Assembly (NCBI RefSeq): GCF_020740795.1
Contig: NC_067283.1
Span: forward strand, 43,699,659 to 43,763,658
Length of the DNA stretch: 64,000 bases
From: Apus apus
Taxonomy: Eukaryota; Chordata; Aves; Apodiformes; Apodidae
Direction of reading: 5' to 3'
This document shows, piece by piece, positions 59,750 to 64,000 of this stretch (position 1 is the first letter of the stretch; every line of letters starts with the position of its first letter). The position numbers were made by a program, and so were the translations under genes. The notes below the pieces were generated by a model. That model was not told where the DNA came from and searched no databases. It saw only the letters and a list, made by a program, of their open reading frames with translations.

Positions 59750-62700
59750 GACACCCTTCGTTACGCAAGTAGTGCCAAGCCACGGTTTGTTGTGGCAGCA
59801 CACCCACTGCACGAGCCTCCCTACCCACATAATTATGTTCCTGTGAGTAGGAAGGAAGGGAGGAAGGAATGAGGACCTGTCCTAGCTTGTTGAAAACGTA
59901 TTATTTTTTTCTTGGTTGCTTAAGAAAAAAAAATAAAAATCAGGGCTTCCTATATGGGCAGAGATAAAACAAGCCTGGTTCCAATCAGTTACCAAATGTG
60001 CATCCCTAGAGATGCTTAGGGCCACATGTGCCTTGGAATAAAATCTCGCTATTCCCCTGTCTGTCTCAGACATTTTGCGCCTCTGCAGGACACGACTTCT
60101 GTAATTCCCTGCACTCTGCAACCCCTGTGAATAATAGATGTGCTCTGAGGCAGAACTTCTGCCAGGGGTGTTCTTCACATCACTGACTTGTCTGGCAAGC
60201 TGAATTTTTGGTGCAGAAGGGCCCTGTCTGAGAGACGAACAGAAAAACAAGCCCACACAAAGCACTAAACCTGAGGCAGCCTGTTTTCATTGAATTCAGA
60301 TCTTGCTGCTGAGTGGTTTTTATATGGCTGGAGTGTGAGTGCTTCATTAGAGATCAGAGACTGAAGGGTTGTCTGTCCTCTTACTTCTGACAAAAAAACT
60401 CCTATTGGAAGTTTTTCAGCAGCTGGGCCTCTGTTTCTCTCCTGGGCAGGGTATTTGCTGTCAAAAAGCAGATTTACTCAAACTTCTGCCTTTCCCTGTT
60501 TGAGACTTTTATTTTTTGTTGTTGCCCAGCTGCCCCCCTTTTCTGAAATTCACAGGAACGTACAGTCTTTGCAGGCACACAATGTGATAGCACGACCTGC
60601 GCTTCCCTAGGAAAACAGGCTGCAAAGTCTGGGGCTGCATGAAAACAACATCCAACTTCTCAAACTTCTCACAGCTGTTGTTCCGCAGGGAGATGATGAC
60701 AGCAAAGACGAAGCAGTAACTGCCACAGAGCAAAGGTCACCAGGGCTGGCTTTTCTATGTGGCAGGCTCAGCTTCCCGGGCAACACAACTGCACTCGGGG
60801 AGGGAATCCGCTTGTTTGGCATTGCACCAGCACAGGCAGAAACCCAAGAAATGGTGATTTTATGTGAGCACTTCCATCAATTTTAATGAAGAGTAGGATC
60901 TGCAGGTACAGCCTGTTGACAGCTTCTCTGGCTTTTTTACCCGAGTGACCCCTGAGGTATCAGAAATATGATAGTATGTGCATCTCTGATGTATCCTGGA
61001 AGGTTCTCCTGGTGAAGAAAGGAAAGAAGTACTAACATCCTTCCCTCCAAGTTTTTTCTCCTGTCCTGTTCCAAGAGCTGCATCCCTGCAATGGCAGAGG
61101 CTGTAAAAGAAAGAGGTAAAAGAAGGGAGAGAAGTGCTAGGCAGACTGTTCCATCACTGGAAACAAGTGCTAAGAATATGGTCATTCAAAGACAACCACA
61201 TAGGAGTGTACGATGGAAAGAAAAACAGCTTTGAGGGACAAAGGATTTATTCTTTCTTGTTTGTCCTTGAGATCTGCCCACAGATGGCAGAGGAGCATTA
61301 ATATTCTTGGTCCATCTTCTCTGGAGATGCGGAGCTCGCCCTCAGCCTGCTCTAGTCCCCTCCTCATTTCGTATCATATGGCTGGATTAAGGAAAACATG
61401 GCCAATCCCCTAACCCCAGTCAAGTACCGTGCAGCTGAGCTGGACAGGTCTCGCTGCTGGTTCAGAGATCTGCTGACACAGAAGAGCAGAGCCATGGTAA
61501 GCCCCAGCCCAAGCTCAGACTGCTGTTGTCACACCAGTGCAATGCTGAGGGTCAGTCTCTTGCCCTGACACGCAGGGATTTTTCTGGTTTAGCTCATGTA
61601 ATGTTGAAATGAGTTTAAAACAAGCAGGAAAAAAGCACCACTGCTATTCCACAGCAAAAACATCCACACAGGCCAGCAGCCTAGTTGAAGGACTGAATTA
61701 AATTTACCAGTAATTGCTAAAATGTTTCTGCCCAAAACCACTCAGTGGGGATTTGTACCATGTTTTGCGAGGTCTATGCAGAGCTAGGAGGAGTGGTACA
61801 AAAAGGGCCTGTTTTGACATCCATGTCACATGCTTCTTCCACAGTGCTAGCACTGCACATGCAAACAGGGAAATGCCACCATCTTTCTCCATCCCAACAC
61901 CTCCCAGGCAAAAGCTGCCCTCAGAGGTCAAGACAGGCAACTGTTCTGCTTCTGGGAAAGCACATCTCTACAGGGCATGTTCTTGCTCAGTGGCTGGAGC
62001 TAGGAGATACCTGCCGAGGGCTAATGGTCAGCAGCACAGAAATGGTTACAGACACAGCAGGGCAAAAGAAGAGGTACCAGCCTCCTTTGTGTGAAATACG
62101 CTGCAGGATTAAAATATAAAGCTATAGGGTTAACAAAGGGCTGGAAAATGCCATCCAGAACTGCATTCATTTGATAGCTCTCCTGTGCTGAAAGAGAACA
62201 AAAGGAAGAAAAAAACCAAGAGTGCTCCCAGCCTACAGAAGGTAAAAGGATAAGGAGAAAGCAAATTAACATTAAACTTTAAATAATAATATTAAGAAAA
62301 AATCAGAAATAAATTGTAAATTGACATTAAATAGCAGGGCTGTCTAAGGGCAGCAGGATACATCCCTTTCATCTCCAGTCTACATTCAATAGTCATAACA
62401 TCCATGGGTAAAAAAAAATACTCAGGTGCTGGACAGCCTGGAGAGACAACCTCCATGTTGTTTGGTTAGACATGTGTCCCCACCAGAGGAGGACAGCAAT
62501 GATAACTGATCCTCTGAAAGAAGGATCACTTCTGCGGGGGGAGATGTCAAGGCAGCCTGAGGCAACAAATCACAGAAACGTCTCACTGACTAAATTCTCT
62601 TGACACAGAAAACAAAGAGATCCCAGTAACGAGGGAAACTCTTCAGACAAAATCTCCTGTAGCCACTTGCTTTGTATCACCAGAGAATTGTTATCATTCA

Positions 62701-64000
62701 GAACAGCTTCACAGTGAGAAAAGTAAAACAACAGGTCATAAAGAAGAAGCCAGATTTTTAACTTACACAAAGATGAGCAGAAATTCAACATTAAGCTGTT
62801 CCCACTGTCCACTCATATACAACAAAAAGCCTGGGCCCCAGGTACAGCCTGTGCAGTACAACCCAGCACTCTTCCTATGAAAAATGATGCAATATTTGGC
62901 AAGATTTTCAAACCAGTTGCTGAAATCATACTTGCAAGTACCTGCAGGTTTGTGAGCAGAGCAGATTCCCTTGCAAGCCAAAGTGACTAAGGCCAGCTGC
63001 ATGCTGGGACTGCATGCATGGGGATCTGTTTGCAAAAGCTTATCCCACTTTTCATGTGTCCAGATTTCATGCTTTTTAAATATTTTTTTTAATTATTTTT
63101 TTTTAATAGATCACATACATTTTGCCCATCCAAAAGCTAAAAGGAGCTCAGGCAGCAAGAAGCTGTTCACAGTCTGCCTGTACAGACCTGGGCTCTAGCA
63201 GGTACAAGCAAAAGCAAGGCATAAATACACACCCTCCTCTTCCAATATCTGATCTGGAGGAGGGATTCACATGGCTCTCCTTTCCCTTTGCCACCTCCTC
63301 CAACTTCAAAGAGGACACACCACGCAGGGATATCTCAGGACTGCGCTGAGTGGGCAGCAGCCAGGGAGAGCTCAGGAAGGGCTCAGGACTCACTTTGACA
63401 TTGGCCAGAGCCAAAAAAAAAGGCAGGTATTTACATGCACAGACACAGCCACTGTAACAGCTTATGTCTCCAGAAAAACTGTGCATGCTAGTTCCAGAAA
63501 CATGCAAAACCAGAACTGGAAAATGAACAAGGAATGATATTGCTCCTGGTCAGAGGGGTTATGAGCCCTATGGGCCAGTGGCTTTTTCTATCAGGCAGGG
63601 AAGGAAAAGAGGCTGAATTTCTGCAGGACATCATGGTCCTTGTTTTGTAGGGAAGGAACAAGCCCTGCAACACCACAAGACATTGTAAAATCCTTTGCAT
63701 GCATTTGCATGAACATGAAAACTCTGCAGACCCCTGGACCTGACACACTGTATTAAGAAGCTACCACCAGCTGTAATCATCGTGCAACAAAAAAGGTATC
63801 ATTTCAATGAAATACTAATTGCAGAGCACAGCCTGCTAGAGCTCCTCAGGGAGGAAAGAAAAGCTGTGGGGAGGACTGCACTTGTGATTCATTTGCATCA
63901 GCTACCCTTATTATTCCTCCAGGTTCTCTTTTTTTTTTTCTTCAATATTAATTAAAGCTCATGCTGTGACAACCATGGGGTGGAGAGGGAGTGATGGGGA
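59750..64000. other. Intergenic DNA without recognised genes
   Basis: No exon of a known protein was recognised. Open frames on the minus strand at 62570-62812 and 62763-63035 look superficially protein-like but lack a supported exon structure. Two perfect octamer motifs (ATTTGCAT) lie near the right edge. Confidence 0.55.

Noticed and set aside
62570-63035. Two adjacent minus-strand open frames that read like protein
   Set aside because: They are in different frames with no convincing splice pair linking them and no recognised family. Lengths of 80-90 codons are common by chance in this window.
41050-64000. EIF1B or MYRIP, the expected upstream neighbours of ENTPD3
   Set aside because: None of their recognisable protein segments occurs in any frame here. 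They presumably lie beyond the right edge.

Overview
The window is vertebrate nuclear DNA, almost certainly from a bird. Genes are split by GT-AG introns, promoters are CpG islands, and the repeats are CR1 LINE 3' fragments (the dominant avian LINE) plus two solitary retroviral LTRs. There are no Alu-, L1- or B-type elements. The two protein-coding genes I can fully support are both on the minus strand. Read in that direction they are ENTPD3 (coding exons 38713 down to 19340) followed by RPL14 (15046 down to 11122). This is the order and orientation these genes have in other amniotes (human 3p22.1).

Layout. 1-11 kb is non-coding DNA downstream of RPL14, with two CR1 fragments. 11.12-15.08 kb is RPL14: six exons, 175 aa, a first exon that codes only for the initiator Met, a CR1 copy in intron 2 and a 19-bp GC-rich minisatellite in intron 1. 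15.05-15.24 kb is a CpG-island promoter with three palindromic NRF1-type sites, an ETS-type site and a pyrimidine-rich RPL14 start region. Directly divergent from it (15.24-16.13 kb, plus strand) is a possible two-exon gene for a very small single-pass membrane protein that I do not recognise. 16.89-38.71 kb is ENTPD3: nine coding exons giving 511 aa with both membrane anchors and all the apyrase motifs, a probable 2.4-kb 3' UTR, and introns holding a 1,057-bp solo LTR, a CR1 fragment and a diverged 140-bp duplication. A CpG island at 40.45-41.05 kb probably contains the ENTPD3 promoter. 41-64 kb is intergenic, with four CR1 fragments (one very doubtful), a 501-bp solo LTR with a 5-bp target-site duplication, and microsatellites. 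No EIF1B or other upstream neighbour lies inside the window.

The two genes do unrelated jobs. RPL14 is a 60S ribosomal subunit protein. ENTPD3 is a cell-surface nucleotidase that removes phosphates from extracellular ATP/UTP and ADP/UDP. The observation most worth following up is the candidate microprotein transcript sharing the RPL14 promoter.
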